Part shown: one piece after another, positions 16,289 through 24,399 of the stretch
Position numbering within the stretch: position 1 is the stretch's first letter
Layout of the letters: the number at the start of each line of letters is the position of its first letter
Assembly (NCBI GenBank): GCA_035493835.1
Contig: DATJHO010000048.1
Coordinates: 1-38,232 of the forward strand
Source: DASZTU01 sp035493835
Lineage (GTDB): Bacteria > Pseudomonadota > Alphaproteobacteria > Rhizobiales > Devosiaceae
DNA length: 38,232 nt
Direction of reading: 5' to 3'
Position numbers and translations under genes: made by a program
The notes under the pieces: generated by a model
What the model saw: the letters and a program-made list of their open reading frames with translations, nothing else
Database searches by the model: none
What the model was told of the DNA's origin: nothing

Positions 16289-16939
16289 CTACTGAGTGCC
16301 CAGATAGGCGTAGTACTTGCTCAGCAGGCCATCGATGTAGCTCTTCACCGCCGGATTGTCGGCATTCTTGGTGATCTTGCCGAGGGCGGCCTGCTCATCC
16401 TGCTGGGCTGTGGTAAGGGTGCTTTGGGCATCCTGCAGCGCCTTGTATTCGGGACTGGCGAGCGCGGTTTGCAGATCGGTGCCCGTCAGGGTGCTGAAAT
16501 TCGGATAGGCAGTGTCGAATGCCGTTTGCGCGTCGGTCACGGCCTTCTGGAGGTCACCCGAGGTCAGCTTGAAGTTCAGGTCGGCATAGGTCTTGACGCG
16601 GCCGACCGCCGAATTGGGGCTGGCGTGCAGCAGCCCCTGGACGGAGGCGTGGGCCGCGTTGCCGGCACCTGCCAGCGAAGCAATGTTCGACTTGCCGTTG
16701 TTGGAATTCTCCGGCGAGCCGACGCTGGCGGTCAGGCTCGAGGCATCAGCGTTGCCGATTCCGGAGTTACCGTTGCCGTTGCCGTTCCCATTCCCATTAT
16801 CGCCCGAGTGACCATGGTCACCCGAGTTGCCGTGGCTTGAGTTGCCGGCAAATGCCGGGACGGCGCTGAGCCCGGCCGAAACAGCCAGGACCAATGCGGC
16901 GGAGGCGGCCAGCCCGATCAGCTTCTGAATGGATCTCAC
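16289..16939 (-). CDS. Secreted Gly/Asn/His-rich protein of unknown function
   Basis: This 216-residue protein has a signal peptide (1-31, ending VPAFA), a low-complexity segment (32-62) of GNSSHGNSG...GNGNGNG type and a longer mature domain (about 100-216) that is mostly helical. That domain contains repeated LQ.A..D.Q stretches (SGDLQKAVTDAQTAF, TDLQTALASPEYKALQDAQS) and ends SKYYAYLGTQ. I do not recognise the family. The Gly/Asn/His run might be a flexible linker or bind metal. The GTG start at 16939 is chosen because GAGGAGA precedes it and the signal peptide starts there; longer frames reach 17041 without a ribosome site. Confidence 0.7.
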   Translation of the reverse strand: MRSIQKLIGLAASAALVLAVSAGLSAVPAFAGNSSHGNSGDHGHSGDNGNGNGNGNGNSGIGNADASSLTASVGSPENSNNGKSNIASLAGAGNAAHASVQGLLHASPNSAVGRVKTYADLNFKLTSGDLQKAVTDAQTAFDTAYPNFSTLTGTDLQTALASPEYKALQDAQSTLTTAQQDEQAALGKITKNADNPAVKSYIDGLLSKYYAYLGTQ

Positions 16940-17191
16940 GTGAGTTCTCCTCTTTGGGGCAGATTCTCTGCAAGAATCGCCTAACGAACCGCTGCGAGAA
17001 TGAGGAGACTTTGTGCCAAAGGAATGGCTAACGTGCGTCAAAGGGACTTCAGTCGCAGTTCAATTAGCGTCTTTAGTCCCGGTTGCGGGAGCTGGAGCGC
17101 CGGACGTACCGATCGGACGGCGCTCCATTCTTTTGCTTTTGCATCAGAATCACCCGAAGAGTGCCAGCCGCTTTTCGGTCCGTTGGTCTAG

Positions 17192-17644
17192 TCAGGCGTC
17201 GGATGACCCGACGCGCTTCCGCTGAACGATCCATTTCGCCACATCCGGGGCGATCTCGCGGAGGGGCACCAGGACGAAGTCGCGCTCGTGCGCAAAGGGG
17301 TGGGGAAGCTTCAGGTCGGGCAGGTCGAGCTCCACCCGCTCATAGGCAACGATGTCGAGGTCGATCAGCCGGGGTCCCCAATGCACCAGCCGCTGCCGGC
17401 CCATTGCCGCTTCGATGCCGAGGCAGGCAAGGAGCAGGGCATGGGGATCAAGGCTGGTCTCGACCGTCACGGCCATGTTGTAAAAATCCGGCTGGTCGGT
17501 CTTTCCCCACGGGGCGGTGCGAATAATGCTCGAGCGCGCCACAAGCTCAAGACCGGGCGTGGCGGAAATTCGCCCGACCGCCTCTTCGAGCTGCACCGCA
17601 GGATCGCCGATATTGGCGCCAAGCGCCAGCCAGGCTCGCGCCAT
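17192..17644 (-). CDS. folK: 6-hydroxymethyl-7,8-dihydropterin pyrophosphokinase
   Basis: This 150-residue enzyme transfers pyrophosphate from ATP to 6-hydroxymethyl-7,8-dihydropterin, the step before FolP. It shows the family N-terminus WLALGANIGDP, the central W-rich loop APWGKTDQPDFYN and the signature WGPRLIDLDIV with the catalytic Asp residues. HPFAHERDFVLVPL follows. Length is normal for HPPK. Its ATG shares one base with the folB stop (TGATG), so the two are translationally coupled in a folP-folB-folK operon. Confidence 0.95.
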   Translation of the reverse strand: MARAWLALGANIGDPAVQLEEAVGRISATPGLELVARSSIIRTAPWGKTDQPDFYNMAVTVETSLDPHALLLACLGIEAAMGRQRLVHWGPRLIDLDIVAYERVELDLPDLKLPHPFAHERDFVLVPLREIAPDVAKWIVQRKRVGSSDA

Positions 17645-18030
17645 CAGTGCTCGGTCCTGAAGCGGGTGATCTCGATTGCTGCCTCGCCAGTGACCATGGG
17701 AATCGGCGCCTCAGGCTTGCGCACCCGCACGCGGACCCAGTTGATCGCATCGAAGCTTTCGAACAGCCGGTCGGCGATGTGCTGCGCCACGGCCTCGATC
17801 AGGCGGAATCGCTGCTCGCTGAAGGCGGCTTTGACCACCTCGTAAATTGCGGCATAGGAAATGGTTGCGTCGATGTCGTCTGTCGCCCCGGCGTGGGTGA
17901 GATCGGCGCCACAATCGAGATCGACGTAGAAGCGCTGGCCGAGCACGCTTTCTTCGGCAAGGACGCCGTGGTGGCCGTAAAAGGCCAGCCCCTTAAGGAT
18001 GATGCGGTCGCCCTTGGGCTTCTTGCTCAT
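17644..18030 (-). CDS. folB: Dihydroneopterin aldolase
   Basis: This 128-residue protein converts 7,8-dihydroneopterin to 6-hydroxymethyl-7,8-dihydropterin and glycolaldehyde. The start MSKKPKGDRIILKGLAFYGHHG carries the family YGHHG motif. The core ISYAAIYE...F..IEAVAQHIAD and the C-terminal RVRVRKPEAPIP, with the catalytic Lys, complete the fold. A longer frame to 18144 has no family residues and overlaps folP; ATG 18030 has AAAGGG upstream. It begins 16 bp after the folP stop and shares a base with the folK start. Confidence 0.94.
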   Translation of the reverse strand: MSKKPKGDRIILKGLAFYGHHGVLAEESVLGQRFYVDLDCGADLTHAGATDDIDATISYAAIYEVVKAAFSEQRFRLIEAVAQHIADRLFESFDAINWVRVRVRKPEAPIPMVTGEAAIEITRFRTEH

Positions 18031-18046
18031 GAAAATCGTGGCCCTT

Positions 18047-18895
18047 TCAGATGCCGTAGATTGCCGCCTCGGCGACGCGCAGCGCATCGCGATTGGGCCT
18101 GACGTCGTGCACGCGAAAGATATGCGCGCCAGCGGCATAAGCAACAGCCGAGGTGGCGATGGTGCCGGCGAGGCGCTGGTCTGGCGGCGCGTCGAGCAGC
18201 TTGCCGATCATTGATTTTCGCGACATGCCGACCAATAGGGCGCATCCGAGGTCGTGCAGTTCCGCCAGCCTTCGGAGGATTTCGTAGTTTTCTGCCAGGG
18301 ATTTTGCGAAGCCGAACCCGGGATCGAGGATGAGCTGGTCGGGCCCAATGCCGGCCTTTCCGGCAATACCGATCGAGCGCTCGAAATAGCGCTTCAGCTC
18401 GCCGATGATGTCCTTGGCGGTGTCACGTTCCGGATCCCAGTGCATGGCGATGACGGGCATCTCGTGAAGCGCCGCCACGTCCGCGATCTCCGGCTCGCGC
18501 TGCAGGCCATAGACATCGTTCACGATGGTTGCGCCGGCCAGCGCTGCTTCCTCGGCGACAGCAGCCTTGTAGGTGTCGATCGACAAGGGCAGGGGAAAAG
18601 CTGCATGGCGTAGGGCGGTCAACACCGGTATCACGCGCTCCAGTTCGAGCTGGGCGCTGACCGGCTCGGCGCCCGGGCGCGTGCTTTCGCCGCCGATATC
18701 GATGAGATCGGCACCCTCCGCAAGCATCAGCTGGGCATGTGCCGCGGCCGACGCGGGAACATCATGCTCTCCACCATCCGAAAAACTGTCCGGGGTGATG
18801 TTCAAAATGCCCATCACCGTCGGGCCACGGCTGAGGCGAAGGCTCTTGCCGCCGGGCAGGGGAACGACGAAATCGCGATGCGGGGTCAGTGCCAT
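18047..18895 (-). CDS. folP: Dihydropteroate synthase
   Basis: This 282-residue TIM-barrel enzyme joins pterin pyrophosphate to p-aminobenzoate and is the target of sulfonamides. It carries both family signatures, MGILNITPDSFSDGG and IDIGGESTRPGA, as well as DPGFGFAK and the C-terminal RVHDV. It is the first gene of folP-folB-folK. A palindromic repeat (18936-19033) occupies the upstream region between it and rimO, so the promoter must lie within or just beside that repeat. Confidence 0.96.
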   Translation of the reverse strand: MALTPHRDFVVPLPGGKSLRLSRGPTVMGILNITPDSFSDGGEHDVPASAAAHAQLMLAEGADLIDIGGESTRPGAEPVSAQLELERVIPVLTALRHAAFPLPLSIDTYKAAVAEEAALAGATIVNDVYGLQREPEIADVAALHEMPVIAMHWDPERDTAKDIIGELKRYFERSIGIAGKAGIGPDQLILDPGFGFAKSLAENYEILRRLAELHDLGCALLVGMSRKSMIGKLLDAPPDQRLAGTIATSAVAYAAGAHIFRVHDVRPNRDALRVAEAAIYGI

Positions 18896-18935
18896 GTCAC
18901 CTTTCGATTTGTATCTGGCCGGGCAACACAGCCGC

Positions 18936-19033
18936 CGTCATTCCCGCGAACGCGGGAATCCATCTTTTGCTGAGTCGCCGCAAACGCGGAGTTGACTGAC
19001 CGGAGATGGATTCCCGCGTGCGCGGGGGTGACG
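18936..19033 (-). repeat. Composite palindrome with ATTCCCGCG core upstream of folP
   Basis: The left arm CGTC-ATTCCCGCG-aa-CGCGGGAAT-CCATC is mirrored by the right arm GATGG-ATTCCCGCG-tg-CGCGGGGGT-GACG. Each arm is itself a hairpin, and a small CCGC-aaac-GCGG hairpin lies between them. The layout (CGTC, arm hairpin, CCAT, spacer, mirror arm) is the same as the GGCC/CCCC family, but the core sequence differs. It starts 41 bp upstream of folP and 34 bp after the rimO stop. Confidence 0.82.
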
Positions 19034-19066
19034 CCGCGCTTGTTGCGGCGGCTGGCACTCATGGCA

Positions 19067-20419
19067 TCACGCGCGAGGCGCATCACCCGCCGGCACGGCA
19101 AAGAGATCGTACTCGTCCGACCCGGTGACCGTGACCGTGACCTTGTCGCCCGGCTTTATACCGATGGCGTTTTCAACGATCACCTGGCCATCAATATCGG
19201 GCGCGTCCCATTTACTACGGGCGATGGCGCGGCCCTCGTCCGGGCGCACGTCGTCCACCAGTACTTCGATGGTGCGGCCGACCTTCTTGGCCAGTTGGCC
19301 GGTAGAAACATTCTGCGCCACTTCCATCAGCGTCGCGTAGCGCTCTTCCTTCACCTCATCGGGGACAACGCCCTCGAGGTCGTTGGCGGGCGCGCCGGTG
19401 ACCGGCTCGAACTTGAAGACGCCCGCGCGGTCGATCTCGGCTTCCTCGACCCAATCGAGGAGGGCATCAAAATCCTCTTCGGTCTCGCCGGGGAAGCCGA
19501 CGATGAAATTGGATCGGATAGTGAGGTCGGGGCAGATGGCGCGCCAGGAGAGAATGCGATCGAGGGTCTTTTCCTGGTTCGCCGGGCGGCGCATGGCCTT
19601 GAGCACGGTCGGGGAAGCGTGCTGGAACGGAATGTCCAGATAGGGCAGGATCTTGCCCTCAGCCATCAGCGGGATGATGCTGTCGACATGCGGGTAGGGG
19701 TAGACGTAGTGGAGGCGGGTCCACACGTCCATCTGCCCGAGCTCTTCCACGAGGTCGTGGAATTTTGCCCTGACGTCGCGCCCACGGAACTTGCTGGTCG
19801 CGTATTTGGTATCAAGGCCATAGGCGCTGGTATCCTGGGAGATGACCATGATCTCCTTGACGCCACCCGCAACCAGCCGCTCCGCCTCATAGAGCACGCT
19901 CGCCGCCGGCCGGGACGCCAGGTCGCCGCGAATCTGCGGGATGATGCAGAACGAGCAGCGATTATTGCAGCCCTCAGAAATTTTCAGGTACGCATAGTGG
20001 CGCGGCGTCAGCTTCAGGCCCTGCGGCGGCACGAGGTCGACGAAGGCGTTCGGGACGGGCGGCAGGTGCGCGTTCACCGCGTTGACCACGTCCTCATACT
20101 GATGCGGGCCGGTAACCGCGAGCACGCTCGGATGCGTCTGGCGGATCAGGCCTTCCTCGACGCCGAGGCAGCCGGTGACGATCACCTTGCCGTTCTCGTT
20201 CAGCGCTTCGCCGATCGCTTCGAGGCTCTCCTGCTTGGCGCTGTCGAGGAAGCCGCAGGTGTTGACGAGCACGATGTCCGCGCCTTCATAATCGCGCGAA
20301 AAGGCATAGCCTTGCGCGCGCAGCGTCGTCATGATGCGCTCGGAATCGACAAGGGCCTTGGGGCAGCCGAGGCTGACCAGGCCGATTTTGGGCTGTGCGC
20401 CCGCATTCTGTTGGGTCAT
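19067..20419 (-). CDS. rimO: Ribosomal protein S12 methylthiotransferase RimO
   Basis: This 450-residue radical-SAM enzyme adds a methylthio group to Asp88 of ribosomal protein S12. The N-terminal UPF0004 domain has cluster cysteines Cys19 (VSLGCPKALVDSE), Cys55 (VNTCGFL) and Cys84 (TGCLG). The radical-SAM motif CNNRCSFC (Cys151, 155, 158) follows, with IPQIRG after it as is typical of RimO. The C-terminal TRAM domain (about 380-445) contains ARSKWDAPDIDGQV. The VSLGCPKALVDSE start separates it from MiaB. The shine-dalgarno sequence is weak. Long plus-strand open frames over this gene are antisense shadows. Confidence 0.96.
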   Translation of the reverse strand: MTQQNAGAQPKIGLVSLGCPKALVDSERIMTTLRAQGYAFSRDYEGADIVLVNTCGFLDSAKQESLEAIGEALNENGKVIVTGCLGVEEGLIRQTHPSVLAVTGPHQYEDVVNAVNAHLPPVPNAFVDLVPPQGLKLTPRHYAYLKISEGCNNRCSFCIIPQIRGDLASRPAASVLYEAERLVAGGVKEIMVISQDTSAYGLDTKYATSKFRGRDVRAKFHDLVEELGQMDVWTRLHYVYPYPHVDSIIPLMAEGKILPYLDIPFQHASPTVLKAMRRPANQEKTLDRILSWRAICPDLTIRSNFIVGFPGETEEDFDALLDWVEEAEIDRAGVFKFEPVTGAPANDLEGVVPDEVKEERYATLMEVAQNVSTGQLAKKVGRTIEVLVDDVRPDEGRAIARSKWDAPDIDGQVIVENAIGIKPGDKVTVTVTGSDEYDLFAVPAGDAPRA

Positions 20420-20512
20420 GGGCCGGGTCTAATACGCCAAACCCTGGAAAAAGCAATTGCGCGCTGCTCATGCTGGGCCTGCGCCTACCTGCCCTTGCCG
20501 ACGGGGCACCGA

Positions 20513-20986
20513 CTACGGGGTCGGAGGCGAGCGCCGCGGCGGCCTCCGCACCGTCCGCTTGATCGGCGGATCTACCGGATCGGTGGCTGGCCGGGCCGTC
20601 TCGGGCGGCGTCTCCTCGGCTTCAATATCCTCTTCGGCGAGGTCGTGAATGGCGTCGCTGACCTCATCGAGCAGCGTGTCCCGGCCCCGGTTCCGGGTCA
20701 CCGCCTGGACAGCCATTTCGTTGGCCTTGAAGAAGACGAGCACGAATTCGCAGGCAATTCTCAGGGCCATGGCCATGAGCGGACCCAAAACGATAATCTC
20801 GAGGATGCCCCACAGCCCTTGGCTGAAGCTCAGGGCGAAGGAGGCGACCAGATGGTCGATCGCCCAAAGCCCAATGGCGGCGAGGCCGAAGGCAAACAGA
20901 ATCGGCACCAGCCGCTCGGTGATGAGGCTTTCGAGCCGATAAAGCTGCGGCCCGGCCAGCAGTCTACGCAAATCGTCCCAAAACAT
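20513..20986 (-). CDS. DUF4282-type membrane protein
   Basis: This 157-residue protein has two hydrophobic segments (about 27-50 and 62-80) and then the signature R.ACEFVLVFFKANE, which I associate with the DUF4282 family of small membrane proteins. The C-terminal third (110-157) is acidic and then Pro/Arg-rich and probably disordered (EEDIEAEETPPETARP...RRPPRRSPPTP). No catalytic residues are visible. It lies downstream of a 51-codon membrane-protein gene on the same strand, and the two could be co-transcribed. Confidence 0.72.
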   Translation of the reverse strand: MFWDDLRRLLAGPQLYRLESLITERLVPILFAFGLAAIGLWAIDHLVASFALSFSQGLWGILEIIVLGPLMAMALRIACEFVLVFFKANEMAVQAVTRNRGRDTLLDEVSDAIHDLAEEDIEAEETPPETARPATDPVDPPIKRTVRRPPRRSPPTP

Positions 20987-21067
20987 CTGATTCCCCGCCT
21001 CGCAATCGCCTCAGCGGAAAATGCGGTGGCCGGGGCCGGGTGGCAAGAGGCCTTGGATAAGGGCCTC

Positions 21068-21223
21068 TCAGGCGTTCTGGAGCCGGTGGATCGCGATATC
21101 GACTGTCGGCGACCGACCGTCGACCAGGTAGTTGCTGCGCACAGCCATCACCAGCGTGCCCGAAACCAGAACGGCGATGGCCAAATACATCGCCGAGAGC
21201 CCCACCGATTTGACCCTGAACAT
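21068..21223 (-). CDS. 51-residue single-pass membrane protein, unknown
   Basis: This short frame begins MFRVKSVGLSAMYLAIAVLV, has one clear hydrophobic helix (about residues 11-28, SAMYLAIAVLVSGTLVMAV) and ends with a polar tail HRLQNA. GGAG lies about 8 bp before the ATG. The composition (hydrophobic core flanked by Lys/Arg) looks protein-like, unlike the other frames in the gap. Function unknown. It lies 81 bp upstream of the DUF4282 gene and downstream of lipB, all on the minus strand. Confidence 0.5.
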   Translation of the reverse strand: MFRVKSVGLSAMYLAIAVLVSGTLVMAVRSNYLVDGRSPTVDIAIHRLQNA

Positions 21224-21327
21224 CGCGCCTGCTCCGCCGCGTCGCCAAATCGCTTGGATTCGGTTCGACTTTTCATCGAATACGACTGAACACTAGCTGA
21301 ACGATTTTGTTCCGAATTGGGCGAGTC

Positions 21328-22053
21328 TCAGCTTTGTGTAATCGTTGGGCCGAACCGCCGTTCGAATGCGGACCGGAGGGCAGAATCGACTTCTTCCATC
21401 GACACCAATTGCCCAAGATCTTCAAAGCTCGTCACGCCCTGGTCGGCAATTCCGCACGGTACGATGCCGTCATAGTGTGACAAGTCGGGCGAAACATTGA
21501 TGGAGATACCGTGGAACGTCACCCAGCGGCTGACCCTGACGCCGATCGCGGCGATCTTGTCCTCGCGCAAAACCCCCTTGTCGGGGCGGCGCACCCAGAC
21601 GCCGACGCGGCCCTCGCGCCGCTCGCCGGTGATGTTGAAGGCGGCGAGGGTGTCGATCACCCAGCCCTCGAGGTTCTGCACCAGCGCGCGGATGTCGCGG
21701 CCGCGCTGCCGCAGGTCGAGCATGACATAGGCCACGCGCTGGCCCGGGCCGTGATAGGTATATTGGCCGCCGCGCCCGGCCTCGTAGACGGGAAAGCGGT
21801 CGGGCCGCAGCAGGTCGGTCGGCAGGGCGGAGGTGCCGGCGGTATAGAGCGGGGGGTGTTCCAGCAGCCAGATCGCCTCGCCGGCGGTGCCGTCGGCGAT
21901 CGACGCGGCGCGCGCGCGCATGGCGGCAAGCGCCGCGGGGTAGTCCACCGCGGCCGGCGAAATCGTCCACTCCACCGCCTGGGCATCGGGCCTTCTCAGG
22001 GCGACCTCACCCATGGAGGAGGGACGGAAATTTGTTAACTGTTCGCTAACCAT
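21328..22053 (-). CDS. lipB: Lipoyl(octanoyl) transferase
   Basis: This protein of 241 residues transfers octanoyl from acyl carrier protein to the lipoyl domains of 2-oxoacid dehydrogenases and GcvH. Family motifs are LLEHPPLYTAGTSA, GRGGQYTYHGPGQRVAYVMLDL and KIAAIGVRVSRWVTFHG with the catalytic Lys, then IVPCGI with the catalytic Cys. The start is uncertain: ATG 22053 has a distant GGAGA, and ATG 22014 would give 228 residues but no ribosome site. Longer frames to 22173 overlap the divergent SpoA-domain gene and are unlikely. Confidence 0.93.
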   Translation of the reverse strand: MVSEQLTNFRPSSMGEVALRRPDAQAVEWTISPAAVDYPAALAAMRARAASIADGTAGEAIWLLEHPPLYTAGTSALPTDLLRPDRFPVYEAGRGGQYTYHGPGQRVAYVMLDLRQRGRDIRALVQNLEGWVIDTLAAFNITGERREGRVGVWVRRPDKGVLREDKIAAIGVRVSRWVTFHGISINVSPDLSHYDGIVPCGIADQGVTSFEDLGQLVSMEEVDSALRSAFERRFGPTITQS

Positions 22054-22114
22054 AATTAACCAATGGTCTCCGGGTGGCCGGCGCTGGGCCGGATGGGGCG
22101 AGTCTCTTCTATCT

Positions 22115-22348
22115 ATGAATACGCTGGACCAAATTGAAGTCGACATCTCGGTCGAACTCGGCTCGGCCGTCATGCCGATCCATCACCTGCTGCGGCTCGG
22201 GCGCGGCGCCATCATCGAGCTCGATGCATTCGAGCAGGATCCGCTGAAGATCTATGCCAACAACACGCTGATCGCCTCGGGCGAGGTCAAGATCGACGAT
22301 GGCCGGCTCTCGATCACGGTGACGGAGAAGACCCAGCGCCGCTCCTGA
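22115..22348 (+). CDS. Stand-alone SpoA/FliN-domain protein
   Basis: This 77-residue protein consists of a single SpoA (FliN/YscQ C-terminal) domain. Visible features are IEVDISVELGSAVMPIHHLLRLGRGAIIELD and a second half LKIYANNTLIASGEVKIDDGRLSITVTE, matching the FliN C-terminal fold in which the LG.G.II.LD and V.V....A.GE motifs line the dimer interface. It could serve in the flagellar switch C-ring, but no other flagellar gene is in the window. The start ATG 22115 is divergent from lipB with 61 bp between them. The symbol fliN is withheld because true FliN is usually longer and lies in a flagellar cluster. Confidence 0.78.
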   Translation: MNTLDQIEVDISVELGSAVMPIHHLLRLGRGAIIELDAFEQDPLKIYANNTLIASGEVKIDDGRLSITVTEKTQRRS

Positions 22349-22460
22349 ATCGGGTTATCCCCATCGGCGTGGGCCCGCCGATTTATATCGCTTGAGTGGG
22401 CCCGGATCATTTGCTACAGGCTGCCTCGCTTCGCCGGATGGCGTGGCCCTACCATGGCGT

Positions 22461-22545
22461 GCGGTCGTGGCGGAATTGGTAGACGCGCAGCGTTGAGGTC
22501 GCTGTGCCGCAAGGCGTGGAAGTTCGAGTCTTCTCGACCGCACCA
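22461..22545 (+). tRNA. tRNA-Leu, anticodon GAG
   Basis: This 85-nt class II tRNA has acceptor GCGGTCG pairing with CGACCGC, discriminator A and a genomically encoded CCA (22543-22545). The anticodon stem CAGCG/CGCTG encloses TTGAGGT, giving anticodon GAG for CUC/CUU. A long variable arm (TGCCGCAAGGCGT) and the T arm (GGAAGTTCGAGTCTTC) are normal for leucine. A TTGAGT element 17 bp before TACAGG (22392-22420) is a weak promoter candidate. The short GC hairpin after the CCA (22547-22565) has no T-tract. Confidence 0.97.
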
Positions 22546-22749
22546 TTCTCCCCGGACAGGGGAGACGAAGTTGCCCAGACCGGCGAGCGCCTATTGCTCG
22601 CGTCCTATAGCCGCGGTTGCGGCCGGGCCCTTGATTCGCCTCTCTCATGGCATAATTTTCGGTCAGCGTTCCGCGAGCCTGCGTTGAGCGCTGGACGGCC
22701 CCCGGAATGCCGGCGGCTGGCTGTGGACGAAAAAGGGGTCGACGGGGGC

Positions 22750-23505
22750 ATGAAGCTGAATTTTTCCCGTGTGTTGCTCGCCGGGACAGTGGGGCTCGTA
22801 GCCATCGTGGCGACATCCTCGCTCGCCGAGGAGTTCAGCCGCCGCGCGCTCGGGCAGGTCGTCCGGGCCTGTTCCATCGCCCAATCGACGCTGGGCGTAA
22901 GCTTCCCCTGTACAGAGGTGCGGCCCGGCGAGGCGGACGATGACGGCTATGTGGTGATCCGCTCACCCGGTTTTGCCAGCGAGTTCCTCGTCGCCCCGAT
23001 TGCTCCGATCAGCGGGATTGAAAGCCCGACGCTCCGGACCAACGCCGCCACCGATCTGTGGCAGGCTGCCTGGGATACACGGACCGATGTTGCCGCGGCG
23101 CTCGGACGGCATTTGCCGCGCGATGCGGTGGGCCTCGCCGTGAACGCCGAAGGCACGCGGACGCAGGACCATTTTCATATCCATATCGATTGCCTGCAGC
23201 CGAGTGTCAGCGACGCGCTGGCACGCTATGCCCCCCGGATCACGCAGCATTGGACAAAGCTGCCGGTGGCCCTCCGCGGCGACGTCTACTGGGTGCGGGC
23301 GATCGATTCGCCGGACCTGGCGGGCGTCAATGTTGCGCGCCTGATCGATGATGCTCCGCCGGCGACCGATAATTTGACCGGGCATGCAACCGTCGCCGTT
23401 GCCGGGGCGACTTTGCCCGACGGCAAGCAGGGCTTTTACCTGCTCGCCAATTGGCGCGATTCCTCGGCGGAACGCCTGCTCGACCATAATTGCAGTGTGG
23501 GCTAA
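22750..23505 (+). CDS. CDP-diacylglycerol diphosphatase
   Basis: This 251-residue protein has an N-terminal signal or anchor (residues 5-25) and the HIT-like motif HFHIHIDCLQ (His141, 143, 145), with the wider family context DHFHIHIDCL.P.V. The enzyme splits CDP-diacylglycerol into phosphatidate and CMP at the membrane. A same-phase frame extends back to 22504 but runs into the tRNA gene. ATG 22750 has GGGGG upstream and starts the signal peptide, so it is preferred. The aldose-epimerase-family gene follows 30 bp after the stop. Confidence 0.88.
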   Translation: MKLNFSRVLLAGTVGLVAIVATSSLAEEFSRRALGQVVRACSIAQSTLGVSFPCTEVRPGEADDDGYVVIRSPGFASEFLVAPIAPISGIESPTLRTNAATDLWQAAWDTRTDVAAALGRHLPRDAVGLAVNAEGTRTQDHFHIHIDCLQPSVSDALARYAPRITQHWTKLPVALRGDVYWVRAIDSPDLAGVNVARLIDDAPPATDNLTGHATVAVAGATLPDGKQGFYLLANWRDSSAERLLDHNCSVG

Positions 23506-23535
23506 GACGTCACCGCGACAAGCGGGGAGGTATCT

Positions 23536-24399
23536 ATGCGCATCGCCAATTCCGAACTTACGGTCGAGGTCGCTTCCGTAGGCGCCGAACTGCAATCGAT
23601 CGTTTCTGCCAATGGAGCCCAGTGGCTTTGGCACGGGGATCCCAAGTGGTGGCCGAGTCGCGCGCCGCTGCTGTTTCCCGTCGTTGGGGAAAGCCCCGAA
23701 CACGCAGTGACGATCGAGGGCAAGCGCTACCCGATGCAGCGGCACGGCTTTACGCGCCATTCGACCTTCGAGGTCGCCTCCGAACACGCCGATCGCGTGA
23801 CCCTCATGCTGAAGGCTTCGCCTGAGACGCGGGAAAGCTATCCCTTCGAGTTTTTTCTCTCGGTCAGCTATGCGCTCGAGGGGAAAACGCTGGTAACGAG
23901 CGTTGAGGTCGGCAATCTCGACAGCCGGCAGATGCCGTTCGGTTTCGGCTTTCATCCCGCCTTCGTCTGGCCGCTGCCGGGCGGGGAGGGGAAGCGCCAC
24001 TATCTCAAGCTCGCATCCCGTGACACGCCCAAATTCCTGCAGCTCGATGGCAAGGGGCTGATCTTGCCCGAGGCGTACGAATCGCCGTTCGTCGAGGGCG
24101 AGATGACGCTCGCGCCGGACCTGTTCTCGAACGATGCGCTGATATTCCCGTTCGGCGTCGGCACGGGGATCACCTTTGCTGCCGAAAATGGCAGCTCGGT
24201 TGCCCTCTCCTGGTTGAACCTGCCCAACTTCGCCGTCTGGCAGAAGCGGGGCGCGCCCTATCTCTGCCTCGAGCCCTGGCATGGCATGGCGGCCCGCGCG
24301 GGCGCCGGCGACGACATCTCCGCCCGGCCCTCGACGGTGACGCTAGCGCCGAACGAAACGGCAAAGTTCGAGCTTCGGGCGACGTTCCAAGGGGCTTAG
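23536..24399 (+). CDS. Aldose 1-epimerase family protein (LacX-like)
   Basis: This 287-residue beta-sandwich protein belongs to the galactose-mutarotase-like fold. Motifs include the N-terminal substrate loop APLLFPVVGE, RHGFTR with the candidate His, FGFHPAFVWPLPG and the C-terminal EPWHG. It probably interconverts sugar anomers, but the substrate is unknown and the LacX group differs from classical GalM. GGGGAGG precedes the ATG. It follows the CDP-diacylglycerol diphosphatase gene by 30 bp and may share its transcript. Confidence 0.87.
   Translation: MRIANSELTVEVASVGAELQSIVSANGAQWLWHGDPKWWPSRAPLLFPVVGESPEHAVTIEGKRYPMQRHGFTRHSTFEVASEHADRVTLMLKASPETRESYPFEFFLSVSYALEGKTLVTSVEVGNLDSRQMPFGFGFHPAFVWPLPGGEGKRHYLKLASRDTPKFLQLDGKGLILPEAYESPFVEGEMTLAPDLFSNDALIFPFGVGTGITFAAENGSSVALSWLNLPNFAVWQKRGAPYLCLEPWHGMAARAGAGDDISARPSTVTLAPNETAKFELRATFQGA

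Noticed and set aside
18992..21289. 765-codon plus-strand open frame over rimO
   Set aside because: Antisense shadow of rimO and its neighbours in high-GC DNA; Arg/Gly/Asp-heavy composition, no ribosome site, no domain.
22504..22749. 82-codon upstream extension of the CDP-diacylglycerol diphosphatase
   Set aside because: Would overlap the tRNA-Leu gene; the signal peptide and GGGGG support ATG 22750.
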